From Lentisphaeria bacterium (lineage in GTDB: Bacteria; Verrucomicrobiota; Lentisphaeria; Oligosphaerales; Lenti-02), in contig JAGLDW010000064.1 of assembly GCA_023145395.1 (NCBI GenBank), positions 1-14,794 on the forward strand: a stretch of 14,794 nucleotides of DNA, in the 5' to 3' direction. Both the position numbers and the translations under genes were made by a program. A model generated the notes under the pieces. The model saw only the letters and a program-made list of their open reading frames with translations, was not told the DNA's origin and did no database searches. Each line of letters starts with the position of its first letter. Position 1 is the first letter of the stretch. This document shows, in pieces, positions 1 to 7,027 of this stretch.

Positions 1-398
1 ACAACGAAGACTCGCTGCCATCCCCTCTGGCCTTCACGAACAATCTCCCCTTCGACGGATTCGTGGGAGGACGGACGTACAGAATCGCCGCGTGGTGCAA
101 GACCAACGAGGATATTGCCGGTCGTGTTCGCCTGTACGTCGAGTTTCTAAAGGCAGGTGGAGGCTCGTTGGGCATGGTGCGTGGGAGCAAGGGGAAGTTC
201 GAACTGGATGACAGGAACTATGACTGTACGAAAGAGCAATGGGAAGAACGATGCATCTACTTCACCGTGCCCGAAACAGGCTGGGAGGACGTTGAGACGA
301 TCCGTTGTGTTCTGGTGCTTCAGAACGAAGCGTCGCAGGTGGGCCGCAAGACGTGGTTCGATGACTTCTCGATAGCAGAGCTTGAGGTCGCTGAGTGA
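1..398 (+). CDS. C-terminal part of a secreted carbohydrate-binding (CBM4/9-like) protein, 5' truncated
   Basis: The reading frame that ends with TGA at 396-398 is open back to the window edge (first full codon at 3), so this is the 3' end of a gene that starts upstream; the GTG at 63 is an internal codon. The visible 131 residues have the alternating pattern of a jelly-roll galactose-binding-like module: a strand reading TYRIAAWCKT, then RVRLYVEFLKAGG, a variable loop, and a terminal strand with WFDDFSIAELEV. The aromatic-D-D pattern near the end is typical of CBM4/9-type and related modules at the C-terminus of extracellular glycoside hydrolases. The catalytic part, if any, is outside the window. 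The stop overlaps a GTG in another frame (395-397) that opens into the Nif3-like stub. The family assignment rests on fold-level pattern only; a non-catalytic surface protein is equally possible. Confidence 0.6.
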   Translation, partial: NEDSLPSPLAFTNNLPFDGFVGGRTYRIAAWCKTNEDIAGRVRLYVEFLKAGGGSLGMVRGSKGKFELDDRNYDCTKEQWEERCIYFTVPETGWEDVETIRCVLVLQNEASQVGRKTWFDDFSIAELEVAE

Positions 399-559
399 GC
401 CGACTCGAGATGGGCGCGAACTTGATCACTGTCGAACACGACATCGCCGAGATGCCGGGGATGCAGAGCATGGCCGAGTACCTGAACCGCACGTTCCCGG
501 GGGTGGAGGCGACATTCTACTGTGTGCAGAGCCGAGAGCCGTTACAGTTCACAGCGTGA
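395..559 (+). pseudogene. 3' remnant of a Nif3-like (dinuclear metal centre) protein gene
   Basis: A frame closed upstream by TGA at 392-394 runs from GTG 395 to TGA 557-559 and encodes about 54 residues. Its content looks like a real protein end: MGANLITVEHDIAEMPGM, then an amphipathic MAEYLNRTFPG helix and a strand VEATFYCV. Nif3/YbgI-family proteins end in this way: a G-(I/V)-N-(L/V)-I strand, a conserved H, an E-x-P-G-M turn, a helix ending in a ...L..TFP motif, and a last strand. The H and E correspond to the C-terminal metal-ligand region of that family. The N-terminal roughly 80% is missing and the frame cannot extend upstream, so this is a truncated relic joined to the end of the preceding gene. 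It could instead be a small translated leftover, since a GTG start overlaps the previous stop, but no function is expected from this piece alone. Confidence 0.5.
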
Positions 560-736
560 ACAGCGCGCGGCGACCAGATGTGAGCCGTGCGGAACTTCGG
601 CCGTCTGTCAGCGGCGCGCGATATCCTTGACCGCCCCCTTGGCCAAGCCCCCCTCCTTATTCTCCATTGGACGGGCATCCTCACTGGATATCTGATTGCA
701 CGTATTCAGAAACTGCAACATGACCTGCTTTCTGTT

Positions 737-756
737 TGCAGTACTGCTATACTGCA
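737..756 (+). repeat. Inverted repeat (7-bp arms), possible relic operator
   Basis: TGCAGTA and TACTGCA form perfect 7-bp arms around a 6-base spacer (CTGCTA). The left arm and spacer also contain a complete 10-bp palindrome, GCAGTACTGC (738-747), so the half-site TACTGC occurs twice in tandem. The element lies just before the point where HsdM homology begins. Operator function is inferred from symmetry alone. Confidence 0.3.
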
Positions 757-757
757 T

Positions 758-1006
758 GTGGATGCCGTCGAAAAACGCCAGAAAGTCGACAAGTTCTGCC
801 GGCCCGTCCAGTCCGAGGAGATTGAGGGAAATGGCTACGACCTCAACATCACCCGCTACGTCGATACGTTCGAGGAGGAAGAAGAAGTCGATATAGAAGC
901 AAACTTGAGGGAAGTGGCCGAGGTCGATGCGGAACCGGACATGGTCGAAGCCGAAATGGCCAAGCATCTAGCGGAGCTGGACATAATCACGGAAACCACG
1001 GAATGA
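758..1006 (+). pseudogene. hsdM: 3' remnant of hsdM, type I restriction-modification DNA methylase
   Basis: The last roughly 80 residues of this frame match the well-known C-terminus of type I methylase subunits: a VDKFCRPVQSEEI segment, then GYDLNITRYVDTFEEEEEVD, then a long charged coiled-coil tail ending in a short hydrophobic finish and TGA at 1004-1006. In intact HsdM (about 480-800 residues) this comes after the N6-adenine methylase domain with its NPPF/Y catalytic motif. No such motif is visible upstream; homology stops at about 758 and the preceding codons (from 587) look unrelated. The stub therefore cannot methylate. Its stop overlaps the rhuM start as ATGA, the coupling expected in an intact hsdM-rhuM operon. 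This indicates that the 5' part was lost by deletion or recombination and was not simply a misread. Neither hsdS nor hsdR is found in the window. Confidence 0.75.
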
Positions 1007-2121
1007 CACGGAAAACAGAAAAACTACAGGTTCGCAACAGCACGGCTGAGTTTCTGATCTTCACTGCCCAGAGCGGAGAGCAGAGCGTCGAGGTGCGCTA
1101 CGAGGACGAGACCATCTGGCTGACCCAGAAGCTGATGGCAACGCTATTCGAGGTCGATGTGCGCACAATCAGCGAGCATCTACAGAACATCTTTGCCAGC
1201 GGCGAATTACAGTTGGAGTCAGTTGTCCGGAAATTCCGGAATACTGCTTCTGATGGTAAGAAGTACCTGACTCAGTTCTACAACCTGGACGCCGTCATTT
1301 CTGTCGGGTATCGGGTCAACTCCAGACGCGCCACCCAGTTCCGCCAGTGGGCCACGCGCGTCCTGCGGGACTTCGCCATCCGGGGTTATGTTCTGGACCG
1401 GAAACGCATGGAGAACGGAGCCTTCCTTGGGGAGGACTACTTCGAGCGTGTTCTGGAAGAGATCCGGGAAATACGCCTCAGTGAACGCCGGTTCTACCAG
1501 AAGGTCACTGACATCTATGCCACCAGCATGGACTACAACAGGGACGCCCCAACCACCCGTGAGTTCTTCGCCAAGGTCCAGAATAAGCTCCACTTTGCCA
1601 TTCACGGGCACACAGCCGCGGAGTTGATCCAAACACGCGCCGACAGCACGGAAGAGAACATGGGCCTGACCTCCTGGGCCAATGGGCCTGGGGGCAGAAT
1701 CCTCAAAAACGATGTCGCCATCGTCAAGAACTACCTGAACCAAGACGAACTCGACTCGCTCGGCCGAATCGTCAACGCCTACCTCGAATTGGCCGAGGAC
1801 CGCGCCCTCCGCCGCATTCCCATGACCATGGAAGACTGGGCTAAATGCCTCGATAAGTTCCTGGAGTTCGACGAACGCGACATCCTCAAGGACAAGGGCA
1901 AGATCTCCCGGCAAATCGCCCAAGACCACGCTGAAAGTGAGTTTGAAAAGTTCCGCGTCGTCCAGGGCCACCTCTTCGAATCCGACTTCGACAGGGAGGT
2001 GAAGAGCCTGGAAAAAGCGGCGAGAGAGATTGAGGGAGAGACGGAAGATGTTCACCATGGAGGGCATGAAGGAAATGAAGACTTAACTACGGGAAACACC
2101 CGCCGTCGCTCTGAGAAATAG
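1003..2121 (+). CDS. rhuM: RhuM family protein (Virulence_RhuM, PF13310 type)
   Basis: This 372-residue protein resembles the RhuM family over residues 28-335. The N-terminal DNA-binding-like part carries VRYEDETIWLTQKLMATLFEVDVRTISEHL (30-60), FYNLDAVISVGYRVNS (92-107) and the FRQWATRVLRDFAIRGYVLD helix (113-132). The C-terminal part carries the ERRFYQKVTDIYATSMDYN helix (161-179), FFAKVQNKLHFAIHGHTAAEL (188-208) and MTMEDWAKCLDKFLEF (274-289). RhuM proteins are frequent passengers in type I restriction loci, typically between hsdM and hsdS; their biochemical role is not established. The ATG overlaps the hsdM-stub stop (ATGA), so translation was probably coupled. No separate Shine-Dalgarno sequence is obvious. 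Residues 344-372 (charged, HHGGHEG) lie beyond the family domain and derive from a short 9-bp-periodic repeat. The frame is intact, so the protein may still be made if a promoter exists upstream. Confidence 0.85.
   Translation: MTRKTEKLQVRNSTAEFLIFTAQSGEQSVEVRYEDETIWLTQKLMATLFEVDVRTISEHLQNIFASGELQLESVVRKFRNTASDGKKYLTQFYNLDAVISVGYRVNSRRATQFRQWATRVLRDFAIRGYVLDRKRMENGAFLGEDYFERVLEEIREIRLSERRFYQKVTDIYATSMDYNRDAPTTREFFAKVQNKLHFAIHGHTAAELIQTRADSTEENMGLTSWANGPGGRILKNDVAIVKNYLNQDELDSLGRIVNAYLELAEDRALRRIPMTMEDWAKCLDKFLEFDERDILKDKGKISRQIAQDHAESEFEKFRVVQGHLFESDFDREVKSLEKAAREIEGETEDVHHGGHEGNEDLTTGNTRRRSEK
2046..2082 (+). repeat. Degenerate 9-bp-periodic interspersed repeat inside the rhuM 3' end
   Basis: Starting at about 2051, the sequence TTCACCATGG-AGGGCATGA-AGGAAATGA-AG repeats with a 9-base period (GAGGGCATG, AAGGAAATG, AAG) and translates as HHGGHEGNED. 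It resembles the widespread CCACGGAGGCACGGAGGACACGGAG-type short repeats seen in many environmental bacterial genomes. Here it provides the last 20 or so codons of rhuM. The relation to those repeats is by recall, not by a search. Confidence 0.4.
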
Positions 2122-2141
2122 GTTTTTGGAAGGAACAGACG

Positions 2142-5100
2142 ATGAAACCACTGCACACGTGGAAACGGTTCCCGGTGACACAACGCCGCCTGGTTCGGGT
2201 CGTGACTGCGGTCGTTGTCTGCTCATTGTCTCTCGTCCTGAGAGCAAGTGAACCGAGGGAGTATCCGTGTCATCGGCTTGACGACAAGCCGGTCATCGAC
2301 GGAAAACTCGGCGATGCGGCTTGGCAGCGCCTGCCGGAGGCGGCTGGGTTCCACCTGCTCAAGAGCGATGCCTTCGCGATCGAGAAACAGACTTGGTTCC
2401 GTGCCGGCTGGACCGAGGACGCGCTCTACCTGGCCATCCGTTGTGAGGAACCAAAGCCAACGGCGATGAAGGCGTTGGCCAAGGACGGCGGGGCACTGTG
2501 GTCGGACGACAGCCTGGAACTGCTGTTCGTCCCTGGCGGCAAAGCGCCCTGCTTTCATCTCGTTGTCAATAGTGAAGGTGCGCGCTGGAACGGCATCAAA
2601 GGTGAAGACGAGCAAAAACTCTGGGACTGGCAGGCAGCCGCACATGTGGGTGGCGGCGGGTGGTCGGTCGAAGCACGAATCCCGTTCGTTGTTCTGCGCA
2701 AGACGCCGCTTGAGGGCGAAAAGTGGCGCGTCAACATCGCGCGCAACATCACCACGGGTCCCAGTGCGGAAAAACATACGTCATGGCTGCCGGCCTTGAA
2801 TGGATTTCGCGATGTCGAACAATTCGGATCTCTCGTGTTCGGAGGCGCGCAATCCTCAAGCCAGGCGACAGCGCAGGCCGAAAGAAAGATAAACGCCGGC
2901 TACCACGCGTTCTTGAAGCAATGCTGCGGGGACGCCAGCCGCCCGGCGTGCCGGAGCGCGCTCGTTGTGGCAATGAAGAACCCGGCGCTGGCCAAAGACG
3001 CGGCAGTGCTCAAGAAAACCGTGGATTGGATGCAGAATCTCTCGTTGCAGGGGGCGCCAAACCCCAAACATCTTCTCCTCGCCAACACCCGCTACCGAGT
3101 TCAGAAACGAGTCGTCGCGGAGAAGGCGGAGGCACTGGGCATTGAGATTGATGGTGTGACGCCAAAGGTCACAAAGCTGTCGATGCGCTTCGAGCTCAAG
3201 ACTCGCGACGCCGATGCAATTCTGTATGTGAATGGCAAGAAAGCGACGCCCGGACCAGACGGATTTTCCGCAGATCTCCGTGAGGGACTGAACGTGGTGG
3301 CTGTCTCGGCGGTGTCGCGGGGGAAGCGCCCGGGCGTGGGCATACGGATTGCGGACCACCCCGAAACCGACGGACGCTGGCGCGTCGGGACAAACGAAGA
3401 CGAGGGCTGGCTCAACGCGACGTTCGACGACCAAGCGTGGCCGGTGGTGTCTGTGCCAAAGGATGGTTTGATGTGGGGTGCGGACGACGGCCAAGCGTGC
3501 TTCCGGCAGGTTCTGCTCTGGAACGAGGCGCACGATGGACCAAACCGCTGCCTCAATCCGCTGATCAAGGAGTGGGGCTTTTCCGAGCGCAGTGTCGAGA
3601 CGCTGTTCCTCGCGCTCTACTCGCCGCTGCCGTTCCCACTCGACGACTTCGAGTTTGTTCTCGACTTGCCGGAGGGCTTCCGCCTGATGGACAAGATGAC
3701 CAGCATCCATCGCCCCTACAACTGTCGGCCGGAGAGCATCGTGATCGAACCGGTGGAGCGCGACGAGCAACCCCACACGCGCCATCGCTTGTTGTTCCGA
3801 ACACGAGACGTCCGGCACGACCGCTACCACGTCTCATTGCTCCCGGTGTATCTTGACGAGAGGATTGGCGAGGAAACCGGGAGATTCACCTATTGGCGCC
3901 GGGCCCGTGGCAATTTCACCGAGCTCAAGCAGATCCTGCCAATCCGCAAGTTGCCGCCGATCAACGGACGCATGCCAGAGAAAGTGATGATTTCCCAGTA
4001 CGCGTCGATCCCATGGGGATCAGGCTATCCCGTCTACTTCACTCGGGAGCACCTCAACGCGCACATCAGTCAGTCGCTGCGCGCGGGCCTCAACTACTGG
4101 ATACTCTCCGGCAGGTACAAGCGCGAGTCGCTCGGAGACCGGTACCGAGAGCTGGTCTACCAAAAACTGGTCGAGGGCGGGGCGCACATTGTCATGTGGC
4201 CCGTCTTCAATCATCCCATCTATGGCGCCCGCGACAGTACGCTTCTCCCTGGTCGTCTGCTCAGCTGGCTCCGCGACCGACCCGAGGCGCAGGCGCGCTA
4301 TTGGCAGGACAGTCGGCCGTGGGAAGAAAAGGGGCGGCACGGCGGGCACGGCATGTTCTGTCCGTCCTACGTGAACACGGCGGCGGCAGATGAGTTTTGG
4401 GCCATCGTCAAGAACGACTACGAGAACATGCTCGCTACCATGCCGGAAGCCGAGATCATCTTCAACGACTGGGAGTCCTGGCCTTGGGTCAAGGGTGGTC
4501 CGTACGGGCAAACCGTGCTCGACGGTGAGGGAAGCTGGTGTTTCTGCAAGCGCTGCAAAGAGGGTTTTCGCCAATTCGCGAACCTGCCGGCCGACGCAGA
4601 CCTCTCCGACGCGGCCATCCTGAAGAACCACGAGAAGGACTGGGTGAAATACCGTGCACGCCTGTACGGAGGGATTCACGCCCGGATCCGGGATGTCTGC
4701 CACGAGCTCGACAAGCCTTATATGTTCTACTCATGGTCCGCGCACACGACGCTGTGGCGGGAGCTCAGGGGCAAGATCGACATTGCCTTCCCCGGACTGC
4801 CGGGCAACGGCGCGATGAACGCCAGTCGGCAGAAGTCCATCGATGACAGAATGCGCGACCTGTTCCAGCGGGATGTGGGCCTGAAGCGGGTCATGGGGCA
4901 GCGGTTCTCATTCCACGTGTCGCGGGCGCAGCCGGACGGCTGGAAGAAGTGGTCGGTCATGTCAGAGGACGGCTATGTGCATCCCAAGAGCTGGAAAAGC
5001 CAGACGCTGCGGCTCGTCGCCTCCGTGCACGGAGGCATCGATTTTCAGAACTCGACCGAATACGTGGGTGGTTCGTTGTACTACATTGGCGAGGCCACCC

Positions 5101-5390
5101 GAATCATCAGTGAGTTTGAGCACCTCTTCTGGGACGGCGAGCGGGCAGATGATCTTGCGGAATCCGCACAGATCAAGTACCCGAATCTGCTGGTGCTGAA
5201 GAAGGGCGCCGAACGCCTGGTGCTGCTCTTCAACGAAGGGGTCAAGCCTCTGACCGTCCAGCTCCAAAACAAGGATCTGAAACCCGACCAGAAAGGGACG
5301 ATCCACGGCGCCCCCATCTCGACCGACACTCCGGCGGAGATGAAAGTGACCATCCCGCCGGAGGATGTGGTGGTCGTTCACATCAAGTGA
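2142..5390 (+). CDS. Secreted multidomain protein: CBM9-like module plus glycosidase-like TIM barrel
   Basis: The 1082-residue protein starts with a basic stretch and a hydrophobic segment (residues 17-33, VRVVTAVVVCSLSLVL), a signal peptide probably cut near residue 36. AGGA at 2131-2134 is the ribosome site, 7 bases from the ATG. Residues 40-235 form a CBM9-like module: IDGKLGDAAW near the start, then LYLAIRCEEP, LWSDDSLELLFVPG, WSVEARIPF and WRVNIARN. Residues about 345-460 resemble a galactose-binding jelly roll (ILYVNGKKAT, GLNVVAVSA). From about 630 onward the pattern suits a (beta/alpha)8 hydrolase, with NDWES (D776, E778 are candidate catalytic acids) followed by CFCKRCKEGF (C800, C802, C805). 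That C-x-C-x2-C plus F-R pattern resembles the structural zinc site of GH42 enzymes. The exact GH family is not recognised, and substrate and activity are unknown. The neighbouring genes suggest polysaccharide breakdown. Confidence 0.7.
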   Translation: MKPLHTWKRFPVTQRRLVRVVTAVVVCSLSLVLRASEPREYPCHRLDDKPVIDGKLGDAAWQRLPEAAGFHLLKSDAFAIEKQTWFRAGWTEDALYLAIRCEEPKPTAMKALAKDGGALWSDDSLELLFVPGGKAPCFHLVVNSEGARWNGIKGEDEQKLWDWQAAAHVGGGGWSVEARIPFVVLRKTPLEGEKWRVNIARNITTGPSAEKHTSWLPALNGFRDVEQFGSLVFGGAQSSSQATAQAERKINAGYHAFLKQCCGDASRPACRSALVVAMKNPALAKDAAVLKKTVDWMQNLSLQGAPNPKHLLLANTRYRVQKRVVAEKAEALGIEIDGVTPKVTKLSMRFELKTRDADAILYVNGKKATPGPDGFSADLREGLNVVAVSAVSRGKRPGVGIRIADHPETDGRWRVGTNEDEGWLNATFDDQAWPVVSVPKDGLMWGADDGQACFRQVLLWNEAHDGPNRCLNPLIKEWGFSERSVETLFLALYSPLPFPLDDFEFVLDLPEGFRLMDKMTSIHRPYNCRPESIVIEPVERDEQPHTRHRLLFRTRDVRHDRYHVSLLPVYLDERIGEETGRFTYWRRARGNFTELKQILPIRKLPPINGRMPEKVMISQYASIPWGSGYPVYFTREHLNAHISQSLRAGLNYWILSGRYKRESLGDRYRELVYQKLVEGGAHIVMWPVFNHPIYGARDSTLLPGRLLSWLRDRPEAQARYWQDSRPWEEKGRHGGHGMFCPSYVNTAAADEFWAIVKNDYENMLATMPEAEIIFNDWESWPWVKGGPYGQTVLDGEGSWCFCKRCKEGFRQFANLPADADLSDAAILKNHEKDWVKYRARLYGGIHARIRDVCHELDKPYMFYSWSAHTTLWRELRGKIDIAFPGLPGNGAMNASRQKSIDDRMRDLFQRDVGLKRVMGQRFSFHVSRAQPDGWKKWSVMSEDGYVHPKSWKSQTLRLVASVHGGIDFQNSTEYVGGSLYYIGEATRIISEFEHLFWDGERADDLAESAQIKYPNLLVLKKGAERLVLLFNEGVKPLTVQLQNKDLKPDQKGTIHGAPISTDTPAEMKVTIPPEDVVVVHIK

Positions 5391-5484
5391 ATTGGATATT
5401 CAAATCCTCCGAAGACTCTGGATCACAGCCAAAGGCCCATTAGAATTTCGAGTCGTCGCCAACTGATGAAAGGGAGAGAAGAAG

Positions 5485-6378
5485 ATGTTCATTGACAGTC
5501 ACGCACATGCCTACAGGAAGTCCAATCCGTTCATGAGCTTCAGCACGGCGGAAGAGGTGATCGCACGCTATGACGCCGCCGATATCGAGAGGGGGGCACT
5601 GCTGCCGATCGTGAGCCCGGAGATCTATCTGCCGCAGGCCAACGAGGACATCCTAGAGATGGTGGAGCAATATCCGGACCGGCTCTTTCCGTTCTGCAAC
5701 ATCGACCCGCGCGCCATGACCAACTCGGTGGATGCGCCGCTGGACCAGCTGTTGCGTCACTACCGCGATAAAGGCTGCAAAGGCGTGGGCGAAATCATGC
5801 TCAATGTGCCCATGCGGGATCCAATGGTCCAGAACCTGTTCAAGCATGCGCAGGATGTCGGGCTACCGGTCACCTTCGACGGATCGGATCAGGTCGGCGG
5901 CGACTTCGGGCTCTACGACGAGCCGGGACTGCCGCAACTCGAGCACAGCCTACAGCGCTTCCCGGACCTCGTCATGATCGCGCACGGGCCGACATTCTGG
6001 TCGGAAATCGCGCCGCTGATCACACCGGCGGAGCGCAAACCGCCATTCTTCCCCACTGGCGGCCAGACGCCCTGGCCGAGGCCGACCGGACCAATCGAGG
6101 CGGAAGGCGTCGTCCCCACCCTGTTCCGCAGGTACGGCAACCTCTACGGCGAGCTGTCCGACGCGGCATATCCGCTCGCGCGTGACCCGGAATATGGCGC
6201 CAAGCTCCTCACCGAATTCCAGGACCGACTCCTCTTCGGCACCGACATGTGCAGTCCCAAAATGCCGTTTCGTGCGCATGAGCTGCTCCTCGAATGGCGT
6301 GAGGCCGGAAGAATCAGCGAAGAGGTCTTCCAGAAGATCGCCAGAGAGAACGCGATCAAGTTGTTCGACCTGGAGTAG
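5485..6378 (+). CDS. Amidohydrolase family protein (Amidohydro_2-like TIM barrel)
   Basis: This 297-residue protein begins with MFIDSHAHAY, the metal-binding H-x-H (H6, H8) on the first strand of the amidohydrolase_2/TatD-like barrel. Further family positions are E103 in KGVGEIML, H167 in VMIAHGP and D254 in RLLFGTDM, the usual final metal ligand. The C-terminal KIARENAIKLFDL helix is also typical. There is no signal peptide, so it is cytoplasmic. Family members hydrolyse lactones, amides or decarboxylate cyclic acids; the substrate here is unknown, but sugar lactones would fit the neighbours. In most relatives the strand before H167 ends in a His ligand (LPV-x-x-H); here it reads LPVTFDGSD, so that ligand appears to be missing or replaced. 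AGGGAGA at 5471-5477 is a good ribosome site. It follows the 1082-residue gene after 94 bases with no terminator seen, so co-transcription is plausible. Confidence 0.8.
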   Translation: MFIDSHAHAYRKSNPFMSFSTAEEVIARYDAADIERGALLPIVSPEIYLPQANEDILEMVEQYPDRLFPFCNIDPRAMTNSVDAPLDQLLRHYRDKGCKGVGEIMLNVPMRDPMVQNLFKHAQDVGLPVTFDGSDQVGGDFGLYDEPGLPQLEHSLQRFPDLVMIAHGPTFWSEIAPLITPAERKPPFFPTGGQTPWPRPTGPIEAEGVVPTLFRRYGNLYGELSDAAYPLARDPEYGAKLLTEFQDRLLFGTDMCSPKMPFRAHELLLEWREAGRISEEVFQKIARENAIKLFDLE

Positions 6379-6423
6379 CGCTGAAACTCTCGCCGAAGAC
6401 GGTCATGCCCAAAGCACAAGGAC

Positions 6424-6452
6424 TTGACGCAAAATAATGCGTCATGTATGTT
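6424..6452 (+). promoter_or_regulatory. Promoter and palindromic operator of the XRE/nucleotidyltransferase module
   Basis: TGACGCA (6425-6431) and TGCGTCA (6438-6444) are perfect 7-bp inverted arms around an AT-rich 6-base spacer. The left arm overlaps a -35 TTGACG (6424-6429, 5 of 6 consensus). A -10 TATGTT (6447-6452, 4 of 6) lies exactly 17 bases further on. A repressor bound at the palindrome would cover the promoter, the usual layout for self-repression by an XRE antitoxin or controller protein. The expected transcription start, about 7 bases past the -10, falls at or next to the ATG at 6459. Confidence 0.6.
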
Positions 6453-6458
6453 TGGGGT

Positions 6459-7025
6459 ATGGATGCGCTGAAGCAAACAAGAAATCATCGTGGTCTGTCG
6501 CAGCGATCGCTGGCGCGGTGTGCAGGGGTGAGTTTTCGGGCTTTGCAGATGATCGAGGCTGGCCAGACCGATCCACGGCTGTCGAGCTTGGTCAAGATTG
6601 CATCCGCCTTGGGCACGCCGGACCAGGCTGTTCCGACCGAACTAGCACGCTTGATATCCGAGCATCCTGATTCGGCAATCAATATTTCTCGGAAAATTTC
6701 TTTGGAAAGCGAGGCCAGCTGGAAACTCTGGCTGTTCGAGTTTGTGGATACATTCCGCCGGTGCCCCTCGGAGGCTCTCGTTGCATCTCCACCCATCCGG
6801 GAAACCAGCGACCGGATCCGTGCCATGCTTACCTCGACTGTTGAAGTACTGTGTCAGGAGGCCAGCATGCAGGCGCCATGGTGGTGTGGTGGCATCGACG
6901 CTCTGATCTCGCCGTGGTTTGTGACTGGCGTTGAAAACTTGAAAGCGACGGCGTTGGTGGAATCGCCGCCGCATTTTCGGAAGCGGAACATCTTCGTGCT
7001 CGGCAACTTTCTCATGAGGGTCTGA
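6459..7025 (+). CDS. XRE-family HTH regulator with conserved C-terminal extension (putative antitoxin)
   Basis: From ATG 6459 the protein has 188 residues and opens directly into a Cro/CI-type helix-turn-helix: MDALKQTRNHRGLSQRSLAR, then CAGVSFRALQMIEAGQTDP (recognition helix) and LSSLVKIASALG. The ATG at 6444 is in frame but lies inside the operator and upstream of the -10, so it is unlikely to be used. Initiation at 6459 would be leaderless or nearly so, as known for some restriction controller proteins. About 110 residues follow the HTH, ending in ISPWFVTGVENLKATALVESPPHFRKRNIFVLGNFL. They form no domain I can name, but their layout suggests a conserved partner-binding tail. The nucleotidyltransferase gene begins 2 bases after the stop. 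The inferred role is autorepressor and likely antidote of that partner. The AT-richer stretch around 6680-6710 differs from the GC-rich neighbours. Confidence 0.75.
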   Translation: MDALKQTRNHRGLSQRSLARCAGVSFRALQMIEAGQTDPRLSSLVKIASALGTPDQAVPTELARLISEHPDSAINISRKISLESEASWKLWLFEFVDTFRRCPSEALVASPPIRETSDRIRAMLTSTVEVLCQEASMQAPWWCGGIDALISPWFVTGVENLKATALVESPPHFRKRNIFVLGNFLMRV

Positions 7026-7027
7026 CT

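Noticed and set aside
720..753. Possible promoter with -10 TATACT at 748-753
   Set aside because: The best -35 (ATGACC at 720-725) leaves a 22-base spacer, too long for a normal promoter.
587..757. First 57 codons of the frame that ends as hsdM
   Set aside because: These codons show no HsdM character and no ribosome site; they are probably unrelated sequence joined in frame, so the remnant is drawn from 758.
1219..2067. 282-codon minus-strand frame opposite rhuM
   Set aside because: Antisense shadow of a recognisable RhuM protein.
2856..3830. 324-codon minus-strand frame inside the 1082-residue gene
   Set aside because: An Arg/Val-rich shadow of GC-rich coding sequence with no motif; the sense gene has clear domains here.
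6444..6458. Alternative ATG of the XRE gene at 6444
   Set aside because: It lies within the operator and before the -10, and would add MYVWG ahead of a normal HTH start.
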